From NCBI GenBank assembly GCA_002010665.1, contig MTON01000031.1, positions 27,141 to 72,919 on the forward strand: a DNA stretch of 45,779 nucleotides, read 5' to 3'. The DNA comes from Candidatus Aminicenantes bacterium JdFR-78. Lineage in GTDB: Bacteria > Acidobacteriota > Aminicenantia > JdFR-78. The notes under the pieces were generated by a model. The model was not told the DNA's origin, ran no database searches, and worked only from the letters and a program-made list of their open reading frames with translations. Of this stretch, positions 35,687 to 44,033 are shown piece after piece; position 1 is the stretch's first letter; the number at the start of each line of letters is the position of its first letter. The position numbers and the translations under genes are program-made.

Positions 35687-36507
35687 ATTTTAAAAAGGAA
35701 TTTCTTAAGTTTTTACTAATTATAACAGGACTATTAATACAAGTATTCCTTATTGTTTCCATTACGAAAAATTATCCTCATACAAGAAAGGGAGAATGTA
35801 ATCGCTGTCATTTAAATGAGCCGCCAGAGAAGACAGAAGAGAAAAAAATGCTTTTTGTGAAAGACATAGACAGCCTTTGTGAAGATTGCCATCAATTGTC
35901 TCGAGCGACCTCTCATCCTACAGGCATAATTCCTTCTATGAGAATTCCAAAGGATTTCACACTTGACTGGATGGGGAGATTAACATGTGCAACCTGCCAT
36001 GACATTCATCAGGAAAAGGAGAAAAATCCTTATCCGTATCTTTTAAGACGCCCAACCGCAGGAAGACTTTTTTGCATTTCTTGCCACCGTGAATTACCAG
36101 GTGAAGAAAAATTTTCCCAGCATAAATTGGCTATTGAATTAGCACATCTTGAGCCAAAATACTATATAACTGATAATAGATCACCAATAGATTCTCTATC
36201 GCGAAAATGTCTCAGCTGTCATGATGGAACTATTGGAAAAATGGCAGATAATGTTATTGTAGGAGCTGGCAAATGGCAACATGGTCCTGGAATTGGAATT
36301 ACTCATCCAATTGGAGTGGATTATGAACTTGCTTATATTCGAAATAGTGAAGGATTAAATCCTCCGGAAAGCTTAAATCCAGCAATTAAGCTTTTTGATG
36401 GTAAAGTTGGATGTTGTTCATGTCATAATCCATTCTCTGAACATCCAAATTATCTAGTAATGGATAATACTGGAAGTGCTCTTTGTCTCGAGTGTCATCG
36501 AAAATAA
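35683..36507 (+). CDS. heptahaem cytochrome c of the HAMP operon
   Basis: The 274 residues have an N-terminal hydrophobic segment (about 7-25) that may remain as an anchor, and seven CXXCH sites: CNRCH, CEDCH, CATCH, CISCH, CLSCH, CCSCH and CLECH. The sixth, CCSCH, carries an extra cysteine in the X positions. CLSCHDGTIGKMADN and ITHPIGVDY give the order CH-DGT...HP-(I/V)-G seen in the nanowire-like family, though the protein is larger. Its location between two HAMP proteins suggests a redox relay that reports to them. A stop at 36507 precedes AAGGAGG of the next gene. Confidence 0.86.
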   Translation: MNFKKEFLKFLLIITGLLIQVFLIVSITKNYPHTRKGECNRCHLNEPPEKTEEKKMLFVKDIDSLCEDCHQLSRATSHPTGIIPSMRIPKDFTLDWMGRLTCATCHDIHQEKEKNPYPYLLRRPTAGRLFCISCHRELPGEEKFSQHKLAIELAHLEPKYYITDNRSPIDSLSRKCLSCHDGTIGKMADNVIVGAGKWQHGPGIGITHPIGVDYELAYIRNSEGLNPPESLNPAIKLFDGKVGCCSCHNPFSEHPNYLVMDNTGSALCLECHRK

Positions 36508-36517
36508 GGAGGAATTA

Positions 36518-37123
36518 ATGAAAAAGAAAAAACCTTATAGAAGAAGACATTATTTTGTAAAGAAAGAGCTTCAATTATCCTTTATTCTAAAATTTTTTGT
36601 ATTGGCAATAATATCATCGATTACAGGTAATATAATACTTTATTTCTTGTTAAATAAAGAAATAAAGAAAACTCTCTATTCAGCTCATTTAGCAATTGAA
36701 ACCTCTGGAGAAATAATAATTCCACATCTAATTCTTATAAATTTAATAATTATTCCATTAATTGTTCTAATTTGTATTATTATTACCAGATCTTATATTA
36801 AAAGAATCTCAGGCCCTATATTTAGATTTCAAAAAATAGCAGATGAAATTACTAAGGGAAATCTGTCCTTAAAGGTAATTTTGAGAAAAGGAGATCGATT
36901 AATAGAACTTCAAGATAAATTCAATTTAATGATTAATGAATTAAAAAATACAATTAATAATATGAAATCTCCTTTAAATGAGATTAAAGTACCTCAAAAT
37001 GAAATAAATAAACTCTTGCTCAAAAAGCCTGAAAATTTAAAGGAGATTCAAGAATATCTAAATTTAATATTTCAAAGTATTGAAAGCCTCAATAAAAAAA
37101 TAGAATTTTTTAAGTTTAATTAG
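36518..37123 (+). CDS. HAMP-domain membrane protein without output domain (2)
   Basis: The 201 residues are paralogous to the protein at 35099. Two membrane helices (about 18-40 and 68-90) are followed by a HAMP segment ISGPIFRFQKIADEITKG, DRLIELQDKFN and a terminal coiled coil. No output domain is present. The ATG 36518 is chosen because of AATAAGGAGGAATTA immediately upstream; an in-frame start at 36476 lies inside the cytochrome gene. It ends two bases from the end of the convergent receiver gene. Confidence 0.8.
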   Translation: MKKKKPYRRRHYFVKKELQLSFILKFFVLAIISSITGNIILYFLLNKEIKKTLYSAHLAIETSGEIIIPHLILINLIIIPLIVLICIIITRSYIKRISGPIFRFQKIADEITKGNLSLKVILRKGDRLIELQDKFNLMINELKNTINNMKSPLNEIKVPQNEINKLLLKKPENLKEIQEYLNLIFQSIESLNKKIEFFKFN

Positions 37124-37125
37124 TA

Positions 37126-37494
37126 TCAATCACAATTACCTAAAGCACTTCTTGCCACAGTTTTAATCTGTTCTGCCTTAAATGGTTTATCAATAAATGA
37201 AAAAGCTTTAAATTTTAATGCCAGCGAGCGAACCTGAGGTGTTCCATAAGCTGTGATGATCACAACCTTTGTTTTTGGAGATACTTTTTGAATTTCCTTT
37301 AAAACTTCAATCCCATCAATTCCAGTCATTTTTAAGTCTGTAAAGACTAAATCATAAGAAGTCTCGTCTATCTCTTTTAATGCTTCCTCCCCACTTTCCA
37401 CTGCTTTCACCTCATAACCACTCTGCGTAAGAATTTTGGTTAAAGACCACCTAATTAGTTTTTCATCATCAACTATTAAAATTTTCTTAGCCAT
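37126..37494 (-). CDS. single-domain response regulator (CheY-like receiver)
   Basis: The 122 residues are a complete receiver domain: acidic pair DD (9-10), phosphoacceptor in FTDLKM (about Asp53), Thr/Ser in VIITAYGT and the lysine in FIDKPF. No output domain follows. The N terminus (KKILIVDDEKLIRWSLTKIL) is close to that of the NtrC-type regulator downstream (KKILIVDDEKVIRWTLRKKL), so it could compete for phosphate from the same kinase. Its own promoter is of the sigma-54 type with an activator box, so it may form a feedback loop. The predicted leader is only about 7 bases. Confidence 0.88.
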   Translation of the reverse strand: MAKKILIVDDEKLIRWSLTKILTQSGYEVKAVESGEEALKEIDETSYDLVFTDLKMTGIDGIEVLKEIQKVSPKTKVVIITAYGTPQVRSLALKFKAFSFIDKPFKAEQIKTVARSALGNCD

Positions 37495-37511
37495 ATTTCT
37501 ATTACCCCCCT

Positions 37512-37527
37512 TGCATATTTTGTGCCA
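37512..37527 (-). promoter_or_regulatory. sigma-54 promoter E of the lone receiver gene
   Basis: Minus-strand TGGCACAAAATATGCA is the best match to the TGGCAC consensus in the window, with GG at 37525-37526 and GC at 37513-37514. The predicted start near 37501 falls after the GGGGGG ribosome site, so the true start or mode of translation is uncertain. Confidence 0.8.
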
Positions 37528-37620
37528 AGATAAAAATTTCTTTACCTTTTTTTATCTGTTTTATTTTCAACAACTTAAAATTCATGAATCATTATATAAA
37601 AATTAAATTATTTTAATATA

Positions 37621-37636
37621 TGGGTGAAATAACCCA
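37621..37636. promoter_or_regulatory. activator site E
   Basis: TGGGTGAAATAACCCA is a full palindromic box centred about 115 bp upstream of the minus-strand -12 element at 37513. It lies in the spacer just downstream of the sigma-54 activator gene. No second box is seen. Confidence 0.75.
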
Positions 37637-37695
37637 TGCATTTTTGAAACAATTGATTGAATTTTCTGATAAAAGTTCCCCTCCCATATATTTGT

Positions 37696-39057
37696 TTAAT
37701 TCAAGTTGAATTTCTTAATTTTATAACGAAGAGCATCACGACTTATACCCAGGAGTTTAGCTGCTTTTGTCTTATTACCTTTAGCAAGCTCTAAGGATTT
37801 TATAACTAGTTGTTTTTCTACTTCTTCAAGTGAAATACCTGTCTCAGGAAATTCAAAGAGCAAAGCCTCCTTTTTAACATGAATATGGTTTAGTTTTATT
37901 GGTAAATATTTTGTGCTTAAATAATCATCTTCCTCAAAAATCATAGCTCTTTCTATTGCATTTTTCAATTCTCTTACATTTCCTGGCCATGAGTAATTCA
38001 AAAAAAGATTTCTTGCCTCTTTACTTAGGCCTTTAATATTTTTTCTGAATTTTACATTGAATTCAGATATAAAATGCTCTGCCAGCGGAATAATATCTTC
38101 TTTCCTTTCTCTAAGAGGTGGAATATAAATTGGACAGACATTTATCCTGTAATACAAATCCCATCTGAATTTCCCCTCTTTACATAAATTTTCTAAATTC
38201 TGATTTGTTGCTACAATAATTCTCAAATCCACTTTTATATCTCTAACACCACCTAATCTTTTAAAAGTCAATGTTTCGAGGAATCGTAAAATTTTTGCCT
38301 GGAGAGAAATCTTCATCGAGCTTATTTCATCTAAAAATAAAGTACCTCCATCTGCAAGCTCTACTAAGCCCTTTTTTTGAGACTTTGCATCTGTAAATGC
38401 CCCCTTTTCATAACCGAAAAGTTCACTTTCAAGAAGAGTATCAGGAAGAGCTGAACAGTTTATAGCAACATATGGATAATTATTTCTTCTGCTCTGATAA
38501 TGAATTACCTTTGACACCAAATCTTTACCTGTTCCACTTTCCCCTTCTAATAGAACTATTGATGCTTCACTCTCAGCAATTTTCTTTATTAAATTTTTGA
38601 TTTCCTGAATCTTTTTTGAAACTCCGATAATCTGGTCAAGACTATATTGTCTCTTCTCCTTCTTACGATATGATGCAATTTCCTCTTTAAGAGAGAAAGC
38701 TTCGAGAGCATTTTTTATTAAATTTCTAAGTTCCTCAAAATTAAATGGTTTAATAATAAAGTCATATGCACCAAGCTTAAAGGATTTTACTGCATCTTCA
38801 ATCACTCCATGAGCAGTTATCATTATTACAGGCAAATTCTGATAGGTATTTTTCACCTTTTTTAAGACTGTAGTTCCACTATAATCAGGAAGCTTAACAT
38901 CAAGCAAAATGAGGTCTGGATTTTCTTTTTGGCACATATCCAATGCTTCTCCACCTGTTCCTGCTTCTATTACCTCATAGCCCCAGTCTGTAAGCTTCTT
39001 CCTCAAGGTCCATCGAATTACCTTTTCATCATCCACAATTAATATTTTTTTATTCAT
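37696..39057 (-). CDS. sigma-54-dependent response regulator (NtrC family)
   Basis: The 453 residues contain a receiver (1-120; DD at 8-9, LLDVKLPD with the phosphoacceptor Asp about 53, IIKPF), an AAA+ domain (about 140-375; Walker A GESGTGKD, ELFGYEKGAFTDA, Walker B GGTLFLDEI, arginine finger region LYYRINVCPI) and a Fis-type helix-turn-helix (LAKGNKTKAAKLLGISRDALRYKI). The sigma-54 contact loop reads GAFTDA instead of the usual GAFTGA, a known variant. It activates sigma-54 RNA polymerase by ATP hydrolysis from an upstream site. The overlap with the kinase gene (ATGA) marks the pair. It is the probable reader of the TGGGT-N6-ACCCA boxes. Confidence 0.95.
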   Translation of the reverse strand: MNKKILIVDDEKVIRWTLRKKLTDWGYEVIEAGTGGEALDMCQKENPDLILLDVKLPDYSGTTVLKKVKNTYQNLPVIMITAHGVIEDAVKSFKLGAYDFIIKPFNFEELRNLIKNALEAFSLKEEIASYRKKEKRQYSLDQIIGVSKKIQEIKNLIKKIAESEASIVLLEGESGTGKDLVSKVIHYQSRRNNYPYVAINCSALPDTLLESELFGYEKGAFTDAKSQKKGLVELADGGTLFLDEISSMKISLQAKILRFLETLTFKRLGGVRDIKVDLRIIVATNQNLENLCKEGKFRWDLYYRINVCPIYIPPLRERKEDIIPLAEHFISEFNVKFRKNIKGLSKEARNLFLNYSWPGNVRELKNAIERAMIFEEDDYLSTKYLPIKLNHIHVKKEALLFEFPETGISLEEVEKQLVIKSLELAKGNKTKAAKLLGISRDALRYKIKKFNLN

Positions 39058-40517
39058 TTTTTATTTAAAGGCAAATAAATTATAAAGGTTGCTCCCTCTC
39101 CCTCCTTGCTCTCCACTTCAATCATTCCATTATGCTTTTCTATTATTCTTTTACAAATTGACAGACCAAGACCTGTTCCTTTATGTTTAGTTGTGAAAAA
39201 GGGCTTAAAAATTTTATCAAGATTTTCCTTTTTTATACCTATTCCATTATCTGAAATTATTATTTTAAAGAAATTTCTTTCTGAATCTCTTTCTATTTTT
39301 ATTTCAATTATTCCCTTTGAGGGAATAGCCTGAATGCTATTTAAAAGAATATTAACCAGAACCTCCTGTATCTGAACAGGATCAAAATATGCCTTTTTTA
39401 TCTCCTTAGATGGAGAGAAGGATATCTTTATTTCCTTTCCTCCAAATTGGGTTTTAACTAAATTTATTGAATTATGAATGCACTCATTTATATCCGCATA
39501 AATTATTTCAGGTTCTTTTGGCCTTGCATAATTCAATAAATTTTGAATTATTTCTTCAATCCTGCTGGTTTGATAAATAATCTCATTGATTATCTCTCTA
39601 TGGGAGTTCTTCTCTGGCATTTCATCTCTTATTACTTCTAAAGCTCCTTTTATCCCTGCTATTGGGTTTTTTATCTCATGAGCGAGTCCTGCTGCCATTT
39701 CACCAATTGTTGCAAGATGTTGGGCTCTCTGAATCTCTCGTGCATGCATCTCTTCGATTTTCCTCTGGGCCTCATCGAGTTTTGTAACCATTAAATTAAA
39801 ACTTTTGGCTAATTGTCCTAATTCATCATTTCTGTTGATATTAACTCTAACATTCAAATTTCCATCCTGAAGTTTTCTCATTTTACTCTCTAATTCTGAA
39901 ATAGGTTCATTTATCAACTTATCTGATAGATGAATTATAATAACTGTCAAGATAGCAAGAGAGAAAATAGCTATCATAATACCAATTTGCTGATTTTTCT
40001 GAAGTAGGGAAAGTGTTGACCTATAATTTATATCAACGTTTAGAAATCCATTATATTTTTCTTTTGAAGAATGGCATTTATAGCATTTTGGTTTATTTAA
40101 AATAGGCTTATAACTTTGAATTATGGAGTTTGATTTATTTATATAAAATTTCATGTCTCTATCATTGAAATCTAAATGCTCTGGATTAATTATCCTTTTC
40201 CCTATTTCCTCTTCTAATGAGGATCGAAGGATTATTCCATTTGTGGATATTATTCTTATTCCACTTATATCAGGATAGTTTGCAATCCTCTGAATAATAT
40301 TCTGCACTTCTTCACTTTTCCCTTCTTCCATAGCAAGTGAAAGGGAATATTCTATTACAGAATCCAAGAGTTTAATTTTCTCCTCGGTCATATTCTGTAT
40401 GATATTTTGCTGAGTCCTTATATAAATATAAAATAATGAAAGTGCACATACGCCCCCTATAATGAAAATGAAAAAAATTATTTTTGTTTTTAAATTCCAG
40501 TTTTTGGTGGAAATCAT
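39054..40517 (-). CDS. histidine kinase with periplasmic haem c (CXXCH) sensor
   Basis: The 487 residues have TM1 (about 10-33), a periplasmic sensor of about 140 residues, TM2 (about 172-195), HAMP (about 200-250), an H-box GEMAAGLAHEIKNPIAGIKG and an HATPase with N, G1 (DNGIGI) and G2 (GTGLGLSICKRI) boxes. The sensor ends with a single CYKCH (about 145-149) preceded by KPILNKP, a c-type haem attachment site facing the periplasm. Such kinases can read redox state or a haem ligand. The start ATG 40517 is chosen because AGGAAATAAG precedes it; TTG 40532 is weaker. It is cotranscribed with the sigma-54 regulator. Confidence 0.93.
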   Translation of the reverse strand: MISTKNWNLKTKIIFFIFIIGGVCALSLFYIYIRTQQNIIQNMTEEKIKLLDSVIEYSLSLAMEEGKSEEVQNIIQRIANYPDISGIRIISTNGIILRSSLEEEIGKRIINPEHLDFNDRDMKFYINKSNSIIQSYKPILNKPKCYKCHSSKEKYNGFLNVDINYRSTLSLLQKNQQIGIMIAIFSLAILTVIIIHLSDKLINEPISELESKMRKLQDGNLNVRVNINRNDELGQLAKSFNLMVTKLDEAQRKIEEMHAREIQRAQHLATIGEMAAGLAHEIKNPIAGIKGALEVIRDEMPEKNSHREIINEIIYQTSRIEEIIQNLLNYARPKEPEIIYADINECIHNSINLVKTQFGGKEIKISFSPSKEIKKAYFDPVQIQEVLVNILLNSIQAIPSKGIIEIKIERDSERNFFKIIISDNGIGIKKENLDKIFKPFFTTKHKGTGLGLSICKRIIEKHNGMIEVESKEGEGATFIIYLPLNKK

Positions 40518-40538
40518 CTTATTTCCTATCAATTAAAA

Positions 40539-40577
40539 CATTTTTGATTGACATAGTCAAGAACAAAATAATAAAAT
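40539..40577. promoter_or_regulatory. overlapping divergent sigma-70-like promoters on a palindrome
   Basis: TTGACATAGTCAA (40548-40560) is palindromic. It gives -35 TTGACA for the + strand (with TAAAAT at 40572-40577) and -35 TTGACT for the minus strand (with TTTAAT about 17 bp further on). One serves resB-ccsA and the other the kinase-regulator pair. Confidence 0.55.
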
Positions 40578-40603
40578 AGAAGAGTGTATTTTGAGGTTGA
40601 AAA

Positions 40604-41962
40604 ATGAAAAAAAATTTTTTTAGAAGCTTTTGGAAATTTTTTAGTTCAATTAATCTGGCAATTATTTTAATAATAGTGATTGTAATAGTCTCAATCATTG
40701 GCACACTAATTCCCCAGCAATTACCAGAGACTGAATACATCCATAAATACGGAGCTTTTTCAAAGATTATTATTTTTCTAAATTTAAACAATTTATACCA
40801 TTCCTTTCTTTTCATATTTCTTATTACATTTTTCAGTTTAAATATAGTTGTCTGCACAATTAATAGATTAATTCCAAGCTTTAAAATTCTTTCCAGTTCA
40901 AGAATAATTTTAAATGAAGAAGAAAAAAAGAACTTCCCATTAAAATACGAATTTAAACTGAAAGGTGATTTTAAAGAAAAAATATCAAAAATAATAGATG
41001 TCTTAAAAAAACATAATTATAAACTAAAAAGTGTAGAAAAGGGAGAGAATATTTATTTTTACGCACAAAAAGGAATTCTTGGAAGATTTGGAGCTGATAT
41101 TGTTCACCTAAGCATTTTACTGATATTAATAGGCGGAATTATAGGTGGAATAAAAGGATATAAAGAACATGTTACAATTCTTGAGGGTGGAACAATTAAA
41201 GTTCCTCATGAAAATTTTTATTTAAGAGTTGACGATTTTACAACAGAATATTATCCAACTGGACATGTGAAAGACTGGAAAAGTACGTTGACAATAATTG
41301 AGAATGGAGAAGAAAAGATTACAAAGACAATCGAAGTCAACCATCCATTAACTTATAAAGGGGTAAGATTTTATCAATCAAGTTATGGATGGGACTGGCG
41401 TAGAGCCCTGCTAACTATCAATGTGAAGGAAAGAGACAGTCAGAATCTTGTCACCCGTGTAAAAGTAAGGGTGGGAGAAAAATTTTCTATACCAAATAAG
41501 GGTTTGGATATATATGCGGAAGCCTTTGTTCCAGATTTTGTAATTGGAGAGGGAGGCCAGATATTTTCGAGGTCCAATCAACCAAATAATCCTGCTGTTT
41601 TACTCGAAGGTAGAGAAAATAATAAGATAAAATTTCACATTTGGATTTTCGCAAAATTTCCTGATACACACTTCTCCTCTCAAATGGACTATAAATTTGA
41701 ACTTATTGATTTTGAAGCTCCTGAATATACTGGAATTCAGATAACAAAGGATCCTGGAGTGATTTTTGTATGGATAGGCTGTACACTGGTCATGTTGGGT
41801 TTACTTTCAAGTTTCTATATTTTCCATCGTAGAATATGGGTCTCCCTTAAAAAGAGCAGGGATTTCACTTTGGTCTGGATTGGGGGAACTTCAAAAAAAG
41901 GAAGAAACCAATTTGAAAAAGAGTTTAAAAGAATAGTTGATAAATTAAAACAAGGAGAATAA
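40604..41962 (+). CDS. resB: ResB-family cytochrome c biogenesis protein
   Basis: The 452 residues have the ResB/Ccs1 pattern: N-terminal SSINLAIILIIVIVIVSIIG (about 14-33) with GTLIPQQLPE just after it, a second helix (about 66-85), a third (about 163-181), a large periplasmic domain (about 185-385) and a final helix (about 387-407). VNHPLTYKGVRFYQSSYGWD is a hallmark of the family. It works with CcsA in system II maturation to bring haem to apocytochromes outside the inner membrane. ccsA follows after three bases. A window with more than 90 haem sites needs such a pair. Confidence 0.93.
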   Translation: MKKNFFRSFWKFFSSINLAIILIIVIVIVSIIGTLIPQQLPETEYIHKYGAFSKIIIFLNLNNLYHSFLFIFLITFFSLNIVVCTINRLIPSFKILSSSRIILNEEEKKNFPLKYEFKLKGDFKEKISKIIDVLKKHNYKLKSVEKGENIYFYAQKGILGRFGADIVHLSILLILIGGIIGGIKGYKEHVTILEGGTIKVPHENFYLRVDDFTTEYYPTGHVKDWKSTLTIIENGEEKITKTIEVNHPLTYKGVRFYQSSYGWDWRRALLTINVKERDSQNLVTRVKVRVGEKFSIPNKGLDIYAEAFVPDFVIGEGGQIFSRSNQPNNPAVLLEGRENNKIKFHIWIFAKFPDTHFSSQMDYKFELIDFEAPEYTGIQITKDPGVIFVWIGCTLVMLGLLSSFYIFHRRIWVSLKKSRDFTLVWIGGTSKKGRNQFEKEFKRIVDKLKQGE

Positions 41963-41965
41963 ATA

Positions 41966-42784
41966 ATGAGTGAAAAAGATTTGATTCTAATCACCTTTAT
42001 CATCTATGGAATTTCCACTATTCTTTATTTTCTCTACTCATTTAAAAGAAAATCCCTGGTTGGAAGACTTGCAACAGTTGTCTTATTTATCGGGCTTTTG
42101 TTCCATACCATCAGCCTTATCATTAGATCTATCTCTGCAGGACATCTCCCTTTTTCTAATATGTTTGAATCACTCTCTTTTTTAACATGGATTACTGTTG
42201 TTGCTTATTTAATAATTGAATTAATTTACAAATTGAAAACTGCTGGTGGATTTGTTTTACTCATAATTCTCGGGTTGATGGCAGTTATATCTTCTCCATT
42301 AATTCCAAAAGAAATTAGCCCATTGGTTCCTGCTCTTCAGAGTCATTGGCTTACCCTTCATGTTTCAGTCACATTAATAGGTGAAGCTTTTCTGGCAATA
42401 GCTTTTGTCACAAGTATTCTATATCTAATTCAGGAAAGAAAATTTCGTTCAGGAAAGAAAAGTAGACTCAGCGCAACACCTGAAGAATTGGACAATATAA
42501 GTTATAGATGTATAGCGATTGGATTTTCAATTTTTACACTTGGAGCCCTAATCTTTGGAATGATCTGGGCTTATCAAGCGTGGGGTTCCTACTGGTCATG
42601 GGATCCAAAAGAAACCTGGACTCTTATTACTTGGTTTATTTATGCTCTTTACCTTCATACAAGAATTGTTATGGGCTGGAAAGGAAGACGTTCAGCCTAT
42701 ATAGCTATACTTGGATTTCTATCTGCATTATTTACCTATTTTGGAGTAAATTATCTTATTTCAGGACTTCACAGTTATACATAA
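41966..42784 (+). CDS. ccsA: CcsA/ResC cytochrome c-type haem lyase subunit
   Basis: The 272-residue membrane protein has about eight helices and the WWD haem-binding motif WGSYWSWDPKETWTLITWFI (about 206-225). Flanking histidines are in LLFHTISLIIRS (about 45-56), LTLHVSVTLIGE and LYLHTRIVMGWKG. It exports and presents haem for covalent attachment with ResB. AAGGAGAATAAATA precedes ATG 41966. It is distinct from the HemX-like protein at 17129, which lacks the motif. The gene ends 44 bases before the convergent nrfD-like gene. Confidence 0.95.
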   Translation: MSEKDLILITFIIYGISTILYFLYSFKRKSLVGRLATVVLFIGLLFHTISLIIRSISAGHLPFSNMFESLSFLTWITVVAYLIIELIYKLKTAGGFVLLIILGLMAVISSPLIPKEISPLVPALQSHWLTLHVSVTLIGEAFLAIAFVTSILYLIQERKFRSGKKSRLSATPEELDNISYRCIAIGFSIFTLGALIFGMIWAYQAWGSYWSWDPKETWTLITWFIYALYLHTRIVMGWKGRRSAYIAILGFLSALFTYFGVNYLISGLHSYT

Positions 42785-42828
42785 AGTCTCTAAAACATAT
42801 TTCTTGACTTAATTTTTAATTAATTAGA

Positions 42829-44031
42829 TCAATTGGAGGAAATTTTTACTTTTACTTGCCAAGGAGGTAATATTTTAACAAGTACATACAGAATTAGAAG
42901 AGGTAAAATTAAAAATCCTAATGATACAAGGAGACCTTCTGCTCCTCCAAGAGTCATCTTATAAGCTGTCAACCCTCTAAAACTCTTGGAAAATAATTGT
43001 CCTCCTATGACTACATTCCATCTTGTAGCAAATATACCTACTTGGATAAGTAATGTTGAAACAAAGTATATATGTTTTCTCAGCTCTACTGGTAATTTAA
43101 ATAATTTTACTGAGGCAAGTGCTATTAAAGGCAATATCATTCCAATAAGGAGTTGAATAACCACAAGGCTTGTGAATAATTTACCAGAAATTAATTGTGC
43201 TAATATTTTAATAGACTCCTCTGATTCATACAAACGATGAAGAAAATCCAGTGCTTCAAGAGAAAAGTCAACAATCATTACATAGAATAGAAAACTTGCG
43301 AGTTTGTCCAAACAAACTATATCCAGTTCCTCTCCGCGAACGAGTGTAACAACCATGTAGATTAACAATACCAAAGCAATACCTGAAACAATAGCTGAAA
43401 AAAGAAAAACAATTGGCATAAGCACGCTTGACCACCACGGATTAGCCTTTACAGAACCAAATATGAATCCAACATAACCATGAAGTAAGAACGCAGATGG
43501 AATTCCAATCACAGTTATAGCCTTCACTGCTTTTTTATCAAATTCCACTGATTTTTCTGAAGTATCTGTGGAAAACAGAGCAATAAATCTTTGAATCCAT
43601 TTCTTTAATCCTTTTCCTTCTTTGGCCCAGATAATTAAATCCCTTCTGTACTCAAACCATATTTCGAGGAGTAATACAGCCATTAAATACCACGCATATA
43701 CAAATCCAAACATAGCCATTGCAGAACTCCGATTTGGAGTAAGAAATATCTCTAATGATCTTTCAGGGCGTCCTAAATGAGCCAATAGAGGCATAGGAGC
43801 TACTATTAAAAAGGCAAGAGCTGTAAGGAGAGAAAGACGATAAGTGGGCTGAACTTCTTTAACATTAAATACTTTTACAAGAGATGCAAGGATAAATGCT
43901 CCTGCAACAAGACCCGTTATATATGGATATATAACTATTAAAATTCCCCAGTGTAATTCAATTTCATTAGGATATATATAACCGGTAATTTGTTTAAGAA
44001 TGGGCCATAAATGCTCAATAAGCTTATCCAA
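42829..44031 (-). CDS. NrfD/PsrC-family quinone-interacting membrane subunit
   Basis: The 400-residue protein has nine or ten hydrophobic helices and NrfD features (WGILIVIYPYITGLVAGAFI near the start and the LAHLGRPER segment, about 84-92). Such subunits exchange electrons between quinone and an attached iron-sulfur protein. The start is TTG 44031, supported by GGAGGTGAAATAAC upstream. Genes for a four-cluster ferredoxin and an octahaem cytochrome precede it, so the trio resembles NrfD-based menaquinol:cytochrome complexes (Qrc, Cbc and ACIII-like modules). No catalytic molybdopterin subunit is seen within the window. Confidence 0.9.
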   Translation of the reverse strand: MDKLIEHLWPILKQITGYIYPNEIELHWGILIVIYPYITGLVAGAFILASLVKVFNVKEVQPTYRLSLLTALAFLIVAPMPLLAHLGRPERSLEIFLTPNRSSAMAMFGFVYAWYLMAVLLLEIWFEYRRDLIIWAKEGKGLKKWIQRFIALFSTDTSEKSVEFDKKAVKAITVIGIPSAFLLHGYVGFIFGSVKANPWWSSVLMPIVFLFSAIVSGIALVLLIYMVVTLVRGEELDIVCLDKLASFLFYVMIVDFSLEALDFLHRLYESEESIKILAQLISGKLFTSLVVIQLLIGMILPLIALASVKLFKLPVELRKHIYFVSTLLIQVGIFATRWNVVIGGQLFSKSFRGLTAYKMTLGGAEGLLVSLGFLILPLLILYVLVKILPPWQVKVKISSN

Positions 44032-44033
44032 AG

